Assembly (NCBI RefSeq): GCF_001625305.1
Contig: NW_017802447.1
Location: forward strand, 995,812 to 1,059,811
Direction: 5' to 3'
Source of the DNA: Branchiostoma belcheri
Lineage: Eukaryota > Chordata > Leptocardii > Amphioxiformes > Branchiostomatidae
Length of the DNA stretch: 64,000 nucleotides
Positions 27,301 through 42,300 of this stretch are shown piece after piece. The notes under the pieces were generated by a model. That model was not told the origin of the DNA, did not search any database, and saw only the letters and a program-made list of their open reading frames with translations. Each line of letters starts with the position of its first letter. The stretch's first letter is position 1. The translations under genes were made by a program, and so were the position numbers.

Positions 27301-30300
27301 CACCTGTCACGGTCATCAGGAATAGCCAAAGGTATCATGCATGGAGTAGTCAGGGGAGGAAGAATGAGGGATAGGAAGTAAGAAAAAATGGAAGATATCA
27401 GAGAATGGACCTGTCCAGCACAACATTATTTAACAAGCAAAACTGAGAATGGTGGAGAAAACTGGTTGTCAGATAATCTATGGTTGAATAGTTAGACAGA
27501 AAGGATAAGATGATGAGATAGTTAATCCATTTAAAAAATGAGGTGCCAACTTTAAAGTGACCAGCGTGTCATGTTAAACTCTGATGACACCCGGATTGTC
27601 CACAAATGTTACCAAACTTTTCATCAGCAAGCGAGTGTGACGGGCAGGTCAGAGAACGGGTGTTCAGGTGAAAATATTTATCCTGCTGGCCTCCCTACCT
27701 GTCTGGGGTTACAGCTCACTCCACTGTACTTTCTCATACAGGCGTGCAGGTGGGAAAAGATGCAATGAGAATCAGTCAACAGTGGGGCCATGGCACATTC
27801 CTCAGTGTCTATGGACTGACCTGTTTGTTACTAGGCCTTTCAGACTGATGGATACCACTACTTTCTTTTTCGTAAACAAATGGATTCACTAACATTTCTT
27901 GTTTTAATAAAATTAAATTACCTGCCCAACATGCTATTTTGCCAGTATTGTGAAGTTACCTGGAATGACAAACATTGAACATGTACAGTGCTTCAATCTG
28001 TTGGTGCCCACTTTTGTAAAGATCAGTGATCTTCACGAAGAAACATTAGTTGATGTTGCCAGCATCTGGATGCTGGAGCTGGACTCCATGGTGGTTTATA
28101 GCTGCTGGGTTGCAAAGCCCTGCTTCTGATTCTGAATGACTTTTCCGCTGCCTACTTTCATGCTGTAAAAAGGTTCATGTATTACCACGGATTTTTCCAG
28201 TAGTAAAGATTTTAGCTTGACTAAATCATGCTCCTAGCAACCTGCCTGACTTTCAACTTTTTAGCCCTACTAGTTAAAACCCCTGACAGGATGAGATTGT
28301 CAATGTAGGCTATAAATTAAAGATTTCAAATGAAGTTTTGTGCATCAAAATTATACTCAAATGTGGTAACAGAAAACAGCTTCAAGTTCTTTGGGCTGTT
28401 CTTTTGTTTCATTTTACCAATGAAACATTTTATCTGTCTTTGATATGAAACATTTTATCTGTCTTTGATATGAGATACAGAGACTTCTACAGAATACAGT
28501 GTATTTCTTGTTCGGCATGATCTTAATCTTATCAATATAATTTTCAACACTTCAAATCGTATCTTTCTTTCATGTTTGCCTACATGGCAAATATTCATGT
28601 AAAACTAATTCTGTCGTGCCTCTGACAAGTGAAATGAGCAGTATCAAAAGAGCAAGTTTACCCGAAGGCCATTTTTCCATTTTCCAAGAGTTGACTCAAT
28701 TTTGACAGAGATTGGTTTACCCATTCATGTGAAAATGTCCTGCGGTGGGTATCTTCTTCCTCATCAAGTTTCTTCTTCATCTCCCCTTGAAGTGCACTGA
28801 ATGCACTTCAAGGAGAGATGAAGAAGAAACTTGATAAGGAAGAAGATGATTGTGGGAAAATGAAATCACTTCCCCAGCAACAAATTCTTTTTTGAACAAA
28901 CACTTCTTGATAAAGATAGACTTCACTTCTTGATTAAGATATTACTTGACAATGTTTAAAACAAAAAAGAGTGGTTGATCGATCTTGAGTTCTTGAAGAG
29001 TTTTTTTGTTCTGTGTCATGTTACAGGGGTCGAAATAGATTTTGGGGCCAACTTGCACTGGTGCAAATGAAAAGAAAAATACTTGCACCGGAAGAAAAAT
29101 AGTTGCACCCTCCAAAAATACAGAAGTGATGGGAAACATCCGCTGGCAGCGACGTAGATAGTAACCTTCTGTTACTTACAAAAAATGAAGAAAAACTTCA
29201 TGGATTCTGGTTTTGTTCCTTTCCACTCCAGTTCTTTATTAATTAATATTATTGGGTAATTCTACAGGTAGTAACAGTGGATAAAGCAAACTTGCACCAT
29301 GGTACAAGCAGGCAAAAAATTAGTTGCACGACACCAAATTTACTTGCACCAAGTTGCACACAGAGGGTTATTTCGACCCCTGTGTTATTTTTTACACTTT
29401 CTCATACATGTCAAATCTTACCAACAAGCTGAAATAATCCATTTATCAAAATACAACTTTTAATGTCTTTAGGGACAAAAACAAACATTAAAAGATTTTC
29501 TTCATGTAAAAATGATGAGAGATGTGTTGGTAATGGTGTCTAGTTTTTGCTGACCAACATGTTTGAAATGTCTTCAAATAAACCGTCAGTCAACTTGGAT
29601 GAAGCCTTGATATCAAAAAATGCTCCGCATCAAATTAAATGAAACACAAACATAGTTTATGCATAATTTGTTTCCTTTTCATTAGTTTACAGAGCTTTGT
29701 TGTATATGTATTATGGTACACCTTCTTGTTATATATGCTTAGTCATTTCATGCTGTACATATACATGTACATCGCTACAGGCCTTTCTGGGAAGTATTGA
29801 TCATGGCAGTGGGTTTGCAGTGCATGTGAAGTGAAACACATGGAGTCAGAGTGATTGTTGATACTGTGCTGAGAGGTGTATTAGGCATATTTACTGTAGC
29901 GCCTTTATGGGTCCTTAAAAAGACATTATTCACGTAACCTGTCTATCAGAGAACAGAGGAGGCATTGAGCTAAACTGGATAAGATACTGGCACTGGATAG
30001 AAACTATAGTATGTGTGTTACAGGAGTTGATTGTAGTTCATTGTCAGAAAAACAATGGCAAAGTCTGTATAGCACAAAACTAGATGTGTTTTGAAAAGAA
30101 TAGAATTAGTTTTGTATCCCTTTCTCTGTGTGTTTGACAAAAGTTAACTTGTAATAGCTATTGTTGTAAATGGCAGATTGCATAATAGTTGGGTGTTATT
30201 CATTAATTAGATATCTTACATTGTTAGCATTTGGTGTGGCAGTTTCCTTCATAAAAAGATTAAGCACTAATGCTGATTATAGCAGGTTCTTTTTGTCACT

Positions 30301-33300
30301 CCTTTTATGACTGGATCAATATAGTTTTCCTTACAAAGTCAAAAACTCATCAGTTACACTGCTACAAAGTACAGTGAGATACCCAGGGTACCTTAGCCTG
30401 GATGCCAGACTGTTTCCAGGGCTTACACAGGCCAGCTCCTCGGCTCCAGGGCCAACATGCCCCAAGGAAGTAATAACACAGCCCTCATGAGTTAGAACAG
30501 GAGAAAGCCAGGCTTCATTGTCAAAAAATTAGCTACCCCAACATCTACTTGGAGATGACGAGATACATACTCTGAAGTCTCAAGCTTATCCTGTCCATTG
30601 AAGATTACCAGTGGAGCAGATCATAAAAGATGCCAGAGAATAAAACCTTCCACTTCATTGTGATTCACAGGAAATACTGGCTTAAATGGTGTCAATTTTG
30701 TCAGTTAATTGTGCTTAAGAGGGCCAATACAAGCTCGTATTAAGTTGTAATTACTAGTTGATAATCCATAACAACTGCACATGTCTGTGTATCTAGATGT
30801 GTAGAAAGAATGACAATTGACAGTTCTAGGTCAAGCTTTTCAGGTATTTGGTCACTGGGGTGGACATTGTTCTAAATTGTGAACAAAACATGGACAAGGG
30901 AGAGTTGAAAAGAAACAGGAAAGTTGCTGTCAACATTCATTTAGATGCAAATTTTGTAAATACCAGCCAAGAATTGATTTGTGAGAATTTACCACTTCAA
31001 AAGGTTCTGTCACAGAAGCAAGAAGTGGCCTTAATAGTGGAATATTCCATTTTTAAAAGATTCAAGGGGTTGTTGCATGTGTAAGAATCTCTTACAATTG
31101 GCATACTAATCACTAAGTTCATACTTTCAGATACAAAGATATGATATTCAATATTATAGAGAAGTTGCTTAAGCTTGGAAATTGGCTTTGAACATGAGAC
31201 TGGTTTTTGATGCAGGTATTATTTGTAATTCATAAAAACAAAGATCTTCTCATTAACAGACATTACTCAATTTATTCAAAGTATTATATAGTTTTACTTT
31301 GCTATCTACAATTTTTTGAAATATTTCATCCAACATCCTGTGGAAGATGAAACAGAATTTGGAGAAATGTCAAATAGCAGATGAAAGGGGAATAAGAAAT
31401 AATCTGTTTGCTTTTATGTGATATGCCGACATCTGTGCATTGAAACATCACCGACAGTGACTGTCCTCTCCACACACAGTCCTCTTCCATTCTCTGTAGA
31501 ATTTGTTCCTGGCTTGTAACATAATGCTCGCCACGTAGCATGTTGTTTCCGGTCGCCATGCCAACTGTTATTGTACCTCTTGTCGCACGCCTCCTCAATA
31601 GAATCAAGAGATTTCTGAGAGGCCACTTAATTATGGAATGATGTAGTTGGGAGTACCCTGCCAATTTAAAGACAAGCCCTTATAGCCCTCTTGCTTAGAG
31701 GTTGGCTATAATTTGGTCATTAGAAAAGTGTATGTTACAAAAGACGTGGCTCTTGGCAGAACTTTATATTGACAATTACTGTGTATACCTCAGCTACTTT
31801 GCAAATTATCCCTAGTTTGTCAGCATTGCTGCCTATTCTCATTGTGAAAATAAATTGTAAATTCTTTTTCTGAGAAGTTTGGAAAAAGCTTTCCGTTGTT
31901 TTGGGTATGCCACCCTTGACAAATTATTTCTAAAGAAATTCATCCATGTGATGCATGTAACAATTTGCAGTGATTTGTCCAACATTGTAGTATACTATTA
32001 ATCTTCACTTGCTGTTATAACATGCATAATTTATTTGTGTATTGCTGGCATTCCAGCCTTGCCAAATCCTGGCTTTTGATAAAACTGTTTCCCAGCTTTG
32101 AACTTAATCCGCCATGCAGGAAGCGTATCACGTAATGCAGATGTAGAGAGCAGACAAATTTCTTCTCAGTGAGTGTTCCTGTTTGTTTGCAGTTCTCCCA
32201 GAGAGAGCAGGGTTAAGTGGGGGCTGCTTAACAATACGCTTCCTATATCGCCATTTTCTATAGGCACGCAGGAAGCAAAATATAGCTCTACGCTGAAGTG
32301 CGTGATTGTTCAAAGCGGGCCCAGTGCGGAATCTGACTGGACCAGTTGTGGTTGAAGGTTTCCCACAGGGAATAACAAAAGTAGCTTTTCAGAACAAGGA
32401 TAAGCGGGTGTTAGGAACAGTTAGAGCAGATATTGGCTAAGCAGCCGTACAAGGTGGAAGAATGGTCGGATTTGGTCCGTAGGACAGCAATGTTGTGATT
32501 GAGGATTGCAGGAGGGGAGGGAGTAAGGAAGCTTTGGAGACAGGGTCTCACACCAGTGATCCTGAGACAAAGGGTATCACACAGGTGTTCAGGGTGTGTG
32601 CATGGAGGATGGAGCAGCAGTCACATGACTCTACTTCTAATGAAGATGAGACCAGAAAGCAGTGTTGTTACTTGATAAAAAAAAAGGAATTTCGTTCTTA
32701 AAAGTCAGATTTAGAGAACAAACAGGTCTGAAAGCTACTGCTGTATTCTGAGTATTCATATGAGTGAGACAAACATTGGATTTACCTGCCCAATGGACAG
32801 AACAAGATGTATGGGAAAACAGTTATCAAATATACCAATCTTAAACTTAACTGCCATCCCTTTAGCTATACTTAACCCTTCGCAATTACAGGTACCCCTA
32901 TTGTCAATCAGCTCTGTCAGTCTTGTAAATGGAGAACTGAAACCAAAGGAGTTTGTAGCATGTAACTTGAATGAAACGAAAAAGAAAGTAAAGGCAAAAC
33001 GCTATGTTATTATGTTCTTTTTAAAGGTTTGAAGTTTGAGTTGATGCTGCCAGGGGCAAAACATGCAGCATTACATCTACCTTTGTGGCAAGTAACAACC
33101 CTCAGCCATTTTTCACTGTTGTTAGTCGGCTTGCATCCATGCGTAATGATTCGTCCATTGTTCTTGACACCAAGGGCCAGCCGAAAGGCGCCGGGAGCTT
33201 TGATTTGTGGGCAGAAGGTTGCTAGAAGAAGGCCCTCTTGTCCTCGCCTGAGACAATGCAGCCATTTTGTGGATTTATTGAAAAACATCAACTTGTAAGG

Positions 33301-36300
33301 AGGGTTGGTAAGGAGGCAGCCATGTTGACAAACTCGCCCCTCCACTCAAAAAGGCTTTTCAAATTCCCCAGCTGGCCTGATTTCAAGGCTGTCCGAGTAC
33401 AACAGGTTGATGTGAAATTATTAATTAATCAGACTATCTGCTCCCTTTTTGGCTCCAGAAGAGGAACACTTGTGCTCCTCATTGATACAAGAGTCTGGTC
33501 TAGTGGAATAATCTGGTTGGAATGTTACCGACTTGTACAATTGAATCAAGAAAGCATTGCATGTTGCACTGGTTTTGCACTGAAACCTTGCTCAGTCAGA
33601 GAAAATAATTTGCTGAAATTCCCTAGAAAAGATTGACTTTGGGAATTTGAGGGTCAAATATTTATTCCTGCTCACCAATTTACCAGTATTCCAGTTTTCG
33701 TTTGGACCAGCTTCCTGGAAAAATCCTGATTTGAAAAATCCCCACATCATAGCAGTAATGCATGTGTCTCTTCTTCCTTTTGCCAAGGATTTCAGAAATG
33801 GAAAAATGGCCCTCCGGCTATACATCTACTGTCAGACAAAACCTTTACTTTGACTTGAAAGAGAGGGCTCCTCTTATCATGAATGACATATTGATGTTGT
33901 CTATAGGTGTCTGCAGGGCATATTTTTCTCAGTTATAGAGTACTCGTCTTCAAAGTTTAAAACTCAAACTCTGTCTTTGTTATCACTTGAAAGGATTCTC
34001 CTTTGAAAGTCCAGGCTTAAAGAACCATTATACAGAACGAAAGGTCTTGCTTAAACATGTGTTAGAGAGTACAGTATGTTGGTACAGCATGAAATAGTAA
34101 TGAACGTTAAAAGGTGATTCTTCATGTGTGGCTGTCAGGTTCAGAGTGTTGGCTGGGAAGGCAGCTAATGATGATGATGGATGTGGTAAGCTGGTTGCCG
34201 GGGGCAACAGACTCTGGTTATCATCACAGCTCTGTCCTTTTGATGGGTCGGGTACTGTCTGTATTCCCAAGATGGCTTCTGTTCAACTACCAACTGCATT
34301 TTCATGAAAGAACTGTTCCCTGTGGTTATGACATGTAGGAATGGAGGCTAAAGGTCAAGCAGGTAGAAGGAAATTAGCGTTCCAGTTTGAATTTTTCCAG
34401 ATTAAATTTTACTAGAATGAAGCTGCATGTTGTTATAAAGTGTGTATTAGTTATTGCATTAGGCAGCATAAGGTCTAGGGTACATTTTGTCCTCTCTGCT
34501 GCAGATCTTAAAATATTGCAACCCAAGTTATCACACGGTCCGGAAAACATGTATCGAACATTGTCACGGCCCAGCTATGAATAAGTCTTCCTGGATACAC
34601 ACTAGACACAGGTACACAATGGGACAGGTATGGACAACTAATCCCCCCACGACTGTGGAAATACAAGTACAATAGGGAAGATGGGGAAACAGTATGTTCA
34701 TATCCTCCTTAGTATGTCATCTTTTCAAAAGGGACGGAAGCCACACCTATGTGTCTGTTTTGATTTTGTTTTTCTTGACGTACATATATAGGAATTGTTT
34801 ACACAGCTGAAAGCACAGGTACAGTGTATGGTGCAGATATAGGCACTCTACCTACAGGGTTACATGTAGGCTTTGGGGCTTGAGTAAAAGGGTTGTACTA
34901 GAAGGAAGAATACAGTCAAACCTGGCTAAGAAGGCCACCCAGGAGGCCAAGGTAAAGTGGTCTTCTTGGGCAGGTGGTCATCTTGGGAAGGTCACATATA
35001 GCTTGCACTTAAATGTATGGAAAACAAACTTCCAGACCAGGAAAAGGTAGTTGTTAGGGTGAAGAGGTGGCAACTTGGGCAGGTTTGACTGTAGTATCCT
35101 GCACATCAATTTATGAAATCCTTGTATGTTACATAGCATTTTCAATGAGAGTCACCAGAAACACATGGTCATAAGCAAGGTATTCTTGGGATTCTAAGGA
35201 AAAGTACAGGTGACAAAGCAAAACTTCAGGACGAGGAAACTCCCGTCACTAAGCCAGGCGTCACGTTTGGTGGATTGTTAGTCATGGGGAAGTGACTATC
35301 CAAAATCAATGAACTGTCAGCCCAGGAGATGTTTAGACTGTGTTTTTACCTGACACACAGGAAGGGGTCCTATTGTCCAATAAGTGACTCAAAGTGCAGC
35401 CCTGTAAGTGCTTGTACGGTCCATACATTATTGACTGATGTCATTGCAGACAAAGAAGATGATTAATACAGTACAGAATGTCAATAGGACCTGAAACTGG
35501 GCGATCAAAGGGAATGGGGGGTTGGGGGAGAAGAGGATATAAAAGACCCTGCCCTAAATTTGTTGTGTAGTTTGTACAAGAAGCATTATTGCACATAATA
35601 TATACCTGCTCTTAGCACATGAAACTAGTAAACTTAACTGTAGTAGTTCTACCTGTCAGTATTTTTTTGTTGGACTTTGTTCCTACAAATATGCCTGTCT
35701 TTGTCAAGTTTATGACCCTTACCCCAACTCTGTAGTCGCATAGTCTGTTTAACAATTAGTTGAGCTGTGTTACCAGGACTGTTTTATATTTAATGAGCTT
35801 GCTAAGTAGTGCACATTTATATCTTAGTAAGATAACATCTTTATGTTTCGAACAGGACAATTTGTCTCCTGGTTTTGAGGACAAATACATGGGCAAGCAG
35901 GGCTCAAAGTACTTTGTAGTAGAGGAAACATTAAAATTTACCTGCATCACTCGGAATTTAGGAAGTATGGATCATAAACCCTGGCCATTCCTCTCATACT
36001 TCAAGTTCATTGGAGGTCAATGCCTCAAATAAAAATCCACATACATTCACGATTCCACATGGACTTGGAGCAGGTTAGGTGCAGGCAGACATCAGAAATA
36101 TCTGCACAGCTCCAGTTACCTGCACTAACCTGTATATGCATGGGGAATTTCGAGCTCTGGGAAGTACTATTTTGACTTGATGCAGTTGCCTAATTAGCAT
36201 GCGGGTATGTACCTAGGAGAAGGGAATGATGCTAGCAAATACAGGTACATGTTCAAGGCTTTGTGTGAGCCCATGGGAGGGGCTCAGTTCAGACATGTTT

Positions 36301-39300
36301 ATTGTATAGGTCATGACAGGAACATGTAAGTTTGTCAGAGGTATTTCCTCTCCGTCATGGTCTTGCTACTGTTTCTGAGGCAACTTGTTAGAAAGGCTAT
36401 GTCTTCATCAGTATTTCTTAATCTGGTAGTTTATCGGTTTGTGAGCAAGACAATTGGATAGATCTGCTATAGATCTCTACAGAGTTAAAGCCAATGATGC
36501 ATAGACTTTAAGAACTTGAAGAAAAACCATTGGTTCCTTATGTAACAAGATTACAAGCTAGTCAATTCTATGGAGGAACCTTGGGGATAGTTTAAAGTTC
36601 TGCTGTAGGCTTTCGGTTATGTATATTGTTGGTCCCTAATGTTGGCAACACCCATTGAATCTCACATATCTGTTACAGCATGAGAAATGAATAAAAACAA
36701 CCACAATGAATAAACACCCCCATAAGAATGATACCTTTTCACTGTCTTACATTAGTTACAATACTAAAGCCAAATCCCAAATCATTATCATCATTATTAG
36801 TTGCATAACTAGACTCTAGACAGCTGTCCTCAACAAGAGCCCAATGCTGATCCAGAAAATGTTAGTGAAAAAAAAAAAAGATGAGTAGAAAATGCGTAGC
36901 AAGAAATTGTCCAGACATCGTTAAGGTATATTCGTATAGAGATAAGGATAATTTGTTGCCCTGGAGATTTAAGATAATGTCCATGTAATGCCTACAGCTA
37001 TATTCTACAAAATCAATGTACAGTCTCTGTAATTCACTGTAGTGTAATAACCTAGACTGTCATTACATGCCAGTACAATTCTTTCTCCCACTTTATCAAG
37101 GATGGGGAAGTCACGTAGTACACGCTCGCACACAAAGCACAGCCATTGTGTGATGACCCAGAATTGTCTGTCTAGGTCACTTGGCTTTCCTTGGTTGTTA
37201 GGGTTAACAAATGTATTTTGAATACGAATATCAATTCTTATAAGCTTGGCTGTCATTGTGTCAAGTAATACATCAGTTTTTACCAAGGAGGCACCATGCC
37301 TTGATGAATACCAAATGAAATGGGTCATGATGCCTTAAGTATGTCAGTGACATTGATGGATTGTTATAGGTTATCAGATTTAGATAAAAGGACAGGTTTT
37401 ACGACCTGGCACCATGTGATGCTCAATAATGGATTTGATAGGAATTTAGGAATCTTGTTCCATCTAACTCATTGTGTGCCTGAATGATGTCTCTTTTGTA
37501 CATGAACAATGTATTGTTTGCTGTTCAGGTATATTTGGATTTATTGCCTATAGAACGATTACTGTAACTATCTTTTATGTTTAAAAAATCACTCATGGAT
37601 CACTGTCACTGTGAAAGTCCTAGTAAAGCTACAAAATTTTTACTACGACAAAATGGAATTTGCCTTTTAAGTTACAGTACTTATGTCTGGGTTGAGAATA
37701 TAATTTCTTGAATGACATTAATTGTAATATTATATGTAGGCTGCATGTAGTTATCAATAGGGTGAAAATGTTGATGTCAGCTATCATTCCTCTTCTAGTA
37801 AAAGATATCAGATACCTCAATGTTTCCCTAAGTGTATTACCTTATCATTCTCCCTGCTGCCTAACCCTATAGTACACAAAATTGTTGGCAAATGGCTACT
37901 GTTTTTCAGCAGGCTGAAGGTTAATACCTGTTTACACCCACATTTGAATATTTATATAGAAACTGTTCAATTCTGCATCTGATAATAAAAAATGCCAACT
38001 ATTTGGAATTTGAACCTTCACCCCCATGTCTACAAAAATGCAGTTGCAAATGAGAATGCTGATGAGAACTTAACTCTCATTAAGTCCACACGTATGGATT
38101 TTTCTTTGAGTTTGACTCACTCGTATGAATGTCCAGACCTACATTTAGATTGCCCTCAGCCTTGCCAAATGTTATAAATAAACATGGTACCCGTATATGA
38201 TTGTCTCAATTTTAGAGTTCAATTTATCTCCAAGCAGATATTTGGGTGGAAGATTGTAATGTTCTCACAGTGCCAGACTTCTCAGACAACCCAGCAGTCA
38301 GAAAACATTACACTCTTCCCCCCAACATCTGCTTGGAGATATTAGAGTTAGACATACATGTCCTTGAAGCAGTTCAGTTCAGTTCAGTGCTAAATACATT
38401 ATTTATTCAAGATCCTATTAAATGCCATAAATGTTTTAGTGACACATGTTTTCATGATCGGTACAGTTACCATGCAGACATGAAGTATGTCAGAGTACCA
38501 TTTCCGGATTCGAAATACATGATATATGCAGGTAAAATATTGGAGCTGTGCAGGTACTTCTGATTTCTACCTGCACCTAAAAATGTCTGAGACAGCAGAT
38601 GTTGAAGCATTATTATCAGTACAGGTTTTGTGATTGATAGGTGAAAGCACTTGACGGTATCACAGTCTGCATCACTCCTTTTGGCAACATGCACAGTTAT
38701 TGCCCAGGTCCCTTTACACTGTGACACGGTATCTTCCCGGATACGCAGTCCAGGAGTTTCCTGCCTACCTATACCTATACCTGTCAGCTACACCTCTTAA
38801 TTTCCTTTCCATTCACTGATAAGGCACAGAAGAAAACGTCCCTGTCATTGTGTCCCAGAGGTGTGTTGTGTGTGTGCCAGACATATTTCCTCCTGCATGT
38901 CAGATATTTCACAGGCCGCAGTAGATGAAAACACCTTGGGACATTCTGGACCGAGCTGGAGGCATCGTAGGAATCCTGCCGATTGTTTTCCCCACCTGTA
39001 AAGTGCCGTCGTGTTGATGATCAGTTTTTGTGACGAACTGCTCGGATGTTTTGACAACATACATATCATTCTTCGGGGAGAAAGCACCCTTTGAAGCTAT
39101 GCCAATTTGTAGTGAACCTTTGTTCGACGGTTGAGAGACTATTTTTGGAAAACTGGGTGGCGAAACATAGTGCACAATACAGTGCCACCATCTTTCGTCA
39201 ATAGACTTTCTACAATGGATTATTTTGTTTTTAAAGAAATTGTTGAGTTATTGCAGCACAATTGAGTAGTCTTATTATCTACATCATAACTACAAGTGCA

Positions 39301-42300
39301 TACATAATATCATACTTTATGTTGATATGTTTTGGAAAAATTATCTGATAGCAGAGGCAGTCCATAGCAAATTCAAAATATGAATTATAAAATGGCAATG
39401 CTCTCATCATTTACAGCATTTGATGCCATCTTTCAAACGTGCCATTCAGTCTATGATAGCTATTGTATTATTACCCCCAAATCCAGAAAGACATATTACC
39501 ACACTTATCAACAGATTTCCTAAGCTGTGTCATCAATTTAGCACACAGTGTTTAATCCCTGACTCCCTGGTTACCACTGAATCATCCTCACCCTTCAGGA
39601 GGGCTGACATTGGCACACCTGTGCAGAATGGGAACAAATGTTACACAAGAGGTCATGACCTGGCTTTCCTGTAGGACTGGACAGGTTTTCAACCAATCTG
39701 TCTGCCAGTATAGAGGCTGGTGGTAGGATTTGAAAAGAAAATCTTTCATTTCAAGTACATAAAAAGGTCCATCCATCTATTATTGGAGACAGATGGCAAT
39801 TCTACATGATAAAATGAGAATTGTGTCTGAATTTCATTGGTTATGTTAGATGGAAATAGTCAGACATTATTGGGGAAACTTTAGTGTACTTTCATGTAGT
39901 TATCTATACTATAGAAATGTACAGAATACAGCCCAGGAATACCACTCAGGGGACCAAAAAAATCTGGTTTATATTGACAGGTGGTCTCTATACACGGGAC
40001 TCGTAATGCTTGTGTTAATGAAAAAAGTTATCTATGGGACCAATAAAAAGTGGTCACATTGGCCAGATGGTCATTAGGTTTTCATTTGTAAAGGTTTGAC
40101 TGTATGCCAAAAAAAGGTGAAACATATTAACATCATGAAAGACAAAGGTATTTTGAGAAGCAAAATGGCAGACAGTCTGATGATGAAGACAGTCTTTTCT
40201 TGAATCCCTCCCTCTTTATCTAACCTCCTCACCTTTTCTCATTTTGGTACACAAGGTTGTACAGTGTTTTTGTTATGTCAGGTGTGCTACAGGCACTGCA
40301 GTTACTGAACTGTTGTCACCTTTAAATGCCACCATGATGCCATCTTTCCTGTATGTGGACAGAGTACAGCAGTCGTTAAACTAGACCTTGGGTACAAATA
40401 AATATGCCTTGTTTTGAATACTTCCTATCACATATCTCTACTGCATCTTTCCCACCTGTTTGCAACATTGGGGGTTATAAGTAGACAAGTTCTAATGCAG
40501 ACCATTTCTTGCTGACCTTTAAATTGTGGTGTTTCTAATGTATTGATGGTGTCTCTTTGAAAGTTGTGCTAACCAGTTTCTTCAAGTCTGACAAATGTTT
40601 CTTGTGACACTTGGTCTTGTATCTAGGTGAAGAAATTGGTTTGTTGAATGTTGTGTTGTGAAATGTGATCCCTGCTTCTGCACTGGAGTGTGCAGCTGCA
40701 TTGTGTGGCCGCAGATGGTTCGTCTCAAAATCAGCACCCAGGAAAGGAGGACAAAAAAAGAAGGGACTCCAATCTGAATCTGATACTTTCGTAATTCAGC
40801 CCAGTGCAAAGAAACTTTGAACAAAGCCACCCTTGGTTTACTAAGTGTCCTGAGTGTGAATGCTTATGTGTTGTTTGGTGTGTCAACAAGTAGAGGTTGT
40901 TTCCATGTATGCAGTCAGTCCACATAGCCATGGCAGAGGGGCAACCTATCCCAGCATGCATTTGATATTTTGACTAAGTCAGCATTAAACCTGCTGATCA
41001 TGGACCTTCCCTTTTGAAAAGTTAAGTTTTGTGTTAAATTAAAGAGAAAGTTTTAGTACATATGGACAAAACCAAGAGCTGCATGTAGGACCAGGAAAGA
41101 CATGTTCTCATAAATTTACAGTCTTACCTGTAGTACCGGGTAATCTTGGATGCTTGTGCCTATGAATAACAAGAAATTTGGGATCGGGAAAGGGTGGTTG
41201 TGATGACCAGGTGGCCAGGTTGAAGAGGTGGCTGCTTGGGCAGGTTAGACTGTAATAATCACTTCTGTCTTTCTTCAACAATGTGGAAATAACAAGACGC
41301 ACAAACTCTGTTCAAGAAATCTGGCACACGATACATTTTAACAAAGTTTTCCTTCTTCACAGATCCACATATCAAGGTGGCAGGCAGAGAGGAAGACGTT
41401 AGAGCAGCCAAGACCAAGATTATGGCTGTTTTAGATACAAAAGTAAGCATGCTATACTTCTGCTTTTCTGATAGAGATTGTCCTGTCCAATTTAGCTTGT
41501 GTATGTTGCTTTACATTAAATTTAAACCTTTGTGCATGGCTGTGTCAGTAGCTCCACCTATTGGTTGTCAAAATATTGCAGTGCTTCATCTTTGAAGTAA
41601 AAAGCAACAGGTTGCCATCAATGACTTTGAAGCGCTTCAGTATTTCAAGGCAACACCTTTGTTCACATGATGGTAACCACAAAAAATAGAAGCAAGTTAA
41701 CATTCCTAGTTTTACCATGCAAGTTTAAGAGGCTTATTCTTTTGTTCTTCACAACAGAGTAACAGAGTGACCTTGAAAATGGATGTTTCTCACACGGAAC
41801 ACTCCCATGTCATTGGGAAAGGCGGCAATAACATCAAGAAGGTCATGCAAGAAACAGGGTGCCACATCCACTTCCCAGACTCCAACAGGTCTTCTCTGGG
41901 GGAAAAAAGTAATCAGGTAAGAGAAAAATCAGGTTTCTGTGCATTTGTTTGCATAGCAGCATCACCTTGTGTAGCAGCGCCACCTTGGAAGTGAAAGAGT
42001 AATTGCGGTGTTTGTTCACTATTTCAGTTTAGTTACATATGTACAAGCAATGTGTAGGAATGATTATGAAGGAACCAATAGGGCTAATGTTGGTCAAGAG
42101 CTCGTCAGATGGATGACAGCAATAGAGCTAATATTGTTTGTACAGATTACAGTTGTACAGTACTTCATCTTGTTTTTTTGTTTTATAGGTTTCCATAGCA
42201 GGGTTGGTTCTCGGTGTGGAAAGTGCAAGAGCACAGATTAGGGTGAGTAACTGACAGTTTTAAATCTATTGAAACCAAACTCATAACTCTAATTAAGTGT

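Larger units (their letters stand above)
24787..41362 (+). other. BICC1: BICC1 intron 3 (16.6 kb)
   Basis: Starts gtaagt and ends cttcacag. Holds a 1.8 kb and several short pogo/Tc1-like elements, a hAT-like element at 29024, a long hairpin at 28751 and other foldbacks. The short ORFs at 31326-31664 (minus) and 33010-33850 (both strands) are the densest, but no domain is recognisable. Confidence 0.85.

Noticed and set aside
31326-31664. 112-codon minus-strand open frame
   Set aside because: Two competing frames, no motifs, no splice-supported structure.
33010-33850. Cluster of overlapping ORFs on both strands
   Set aside because: Frames shadow one another and no domain is recognisable; not enough to call a gene or pseudogene.
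38246-38563. 105-codon open frame in intron 3
   Set aside because: It starts within a foldback repeat and runs into a dispersed repeat; not a conserved protein.
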